From contig JAAYPL010000150.1 of the NCBI GenBank assembly GCA_012519875.1, positions 1-13,785 on the forward strand: DNA of 13,785 nt, read 5' to 3'. Position numbers and translations under genes: made by a program. The notes beneath the pieces were generated by a model, which saw only the letters and a program-made list of their open reading frames with translations, ran no database searches and was not told the DNA's origin. Source of the stretch: Clostridiaceae bacterium. Lineage in GTDB: Bacteria; Bacillota; Clostridia; Saccharofermentanales; UBA5734. Positions 13,259 through 13,785 of this stretch are shown one piece after another; the stretch's first letter is position 1, and each line of letters starts with the position of its first letter.

Positions 13259-13785
13259 GCTTTTTGCCTTTTCTCACGAACCAACCGAAAAAATTTATCC
13301 GCCTCGGCTGCCAGGAAAGGCACAAATGCCAGCGGGATAATAATCGCCCAATCCAACAGGCTCAAGGAGATGGTATGGAAAATCGGATCCAGGATCGGAA
13401 CATAAATAACCGCCATCAACAGAGCCAAAGACAACAAGATGGCTTTGTTCAGCGTCGCGTTTGTAAACACACCGATCTTGAGAACCGGCAGGTGCTCTGA
13501 ACGGGCGCTGTAGGAGCGGAAAAGCTCGGCAAGAATCAATGTAACAAAGGCAAAGGTACGTGCTCCGTTCGAGGGGCCACCGTCGATATCGCGACCGTAA
13601 ATGGCAAGCCCGATCCGGAAAGCCGAAAAAGTTGAAACGAAAATGGCAACGGCTTGAATGATAATCGTCCGGATCATGGTGGAGTTCAAAATCGGCTCTT
13701 TCTGACGACGTGGCTTTTGCTCCATAATATCCGGTTCCCCTTTTTCCTGACCAAGTGCCAACGCCGGAAAGCTGTCGGTCACGAG
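13255..13785 (-). CDS. Cation-translocating P-type ATPase, calcium type (C-terminal part)
   Basis: The visible 176 residues are the C-terminal end of a P2-type ATPase that pumps a cation, probably Ca2+, out of the cytoplasm. The fragment opens with LVTDSFPALALG, the M6 segment. In SERCA the matching Thr and Asp of VTDGLPA bind calcium; both are kept here, and the family Gly is Ser. A cytoplasmic loop (EPDIMEQKPRRQKE) follows, then four hydrophobic helices forming M7-M10 (Cation_ATPase_C domain). The phosphorylation site and the nucleotide domain lie outside the window, so ion specificity rests on this segment and overall similarity. The gene continues past the right edge. Its stop codon overlaps the -35 of the secG promoter, and no terminator separates the two genes. 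Confidence 0.92.
   Translation of the reverse strand, partial: LVTDSFPALALGQEKGEPDIMEQKPRRQKEPILNSTMIRTIIIQAVAIFVSTFSAFRIGLAIYGRDIDGGPSNGARTFAFVTLILAELFRSYSARSEHLPVLKIGVFTNATLNKAILLSLALLMAVIYVPILDPIFHTISLSLLDWAIIIPLAFVPFLAAEADKFFRLVREKRQKA

Noticed and set aside
1..13785. CRISPR array, toxin-antitoxin pair, integrase or transposase
   Set aside because: No regularly spaced repeats and no recognisable mobile-element or defence protein was found on either strand.

Overview
The window looks like chromosomal DNA from an anaerobic, moderately GC-rich Firmicute of the class Clostridia. The evidence is a set of genes typical of that group: IreB next to RuvX and DUF1292 proteins, a SecG/RNase R pair, the tRNA methylthiotransferase MtaB, and a small HPr-like protein that lacks the catalytic histidine. 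Shine-Dalgarno sites are strong and several promoters carry an extended -10 (TGN before the -10 hexamer). I see no phage, transposon, CRISPR array, toxin-antitoxin pair or other obvious mobile island.

Layout from left to right. (1) The 3' end of an unidentified plus-strand gene (3-86) converges on a minus-strand hypothetical gene (71-706). (2) A beta-class carbonic anhydrase (913-1593, plus) is divergent from that gene, AT-rich and unlike its neighbours in codon use. (3) A single tRNA-Val(GAC) on the minus strand has a consensus promoter and its own terminator (1781-1956). (4) A long minus-strand series runs from 7679 down to 2032: two overlapping DUF1292 genes, a DUF2156 acyltransferase-like protein, a CPBP membrane protease, and a 991-residue membrane-anchored protein. 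(5) A second minus-strand unit, ireB - ferredoxin-type aldo/keto reductase - ruvX, covers 9476-7762. (6) mtaB (minus) and the HPr-like gene (plus) are divergent from a shared promoter region at about 10905-10950. (7) A short RNase R (minus) lies downstream of secG, which ends in a clear intrinsic terminator. (8) The C-terminal part of a calcium-type P-type ATPase enters from the right edge.

Functionally most of this is housekeeping: translation fidelity (mtaB, tRNA-Val), RNA decay (RNase R), protein export (SecG), cell-wall/stress signalling (IreB) and DNA metabolism (RuvX). The operon at 7679-2032 is the less ordinary part. It combines small acidic proteins, a possible lipid-aminoacylating or GNAT-fold enzyme, an intramembrane protease and a large exported protein, which suggests an envelope role (inference).

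The strongest candidate for something new is the 991-residue protein. It has an N-terminal membrane anchor, a regular seven-repeat beta-propeller, a jelly-roll module, and a domain that resembles GH51 arabinofuranosidases but appears to have lost the catalytic acid/base motif. The second is an RNase R-family protein that starts directly before the RNB catalytic domain and lacks both cold-shock domains. I do not see a complete new defence or mobile system here.
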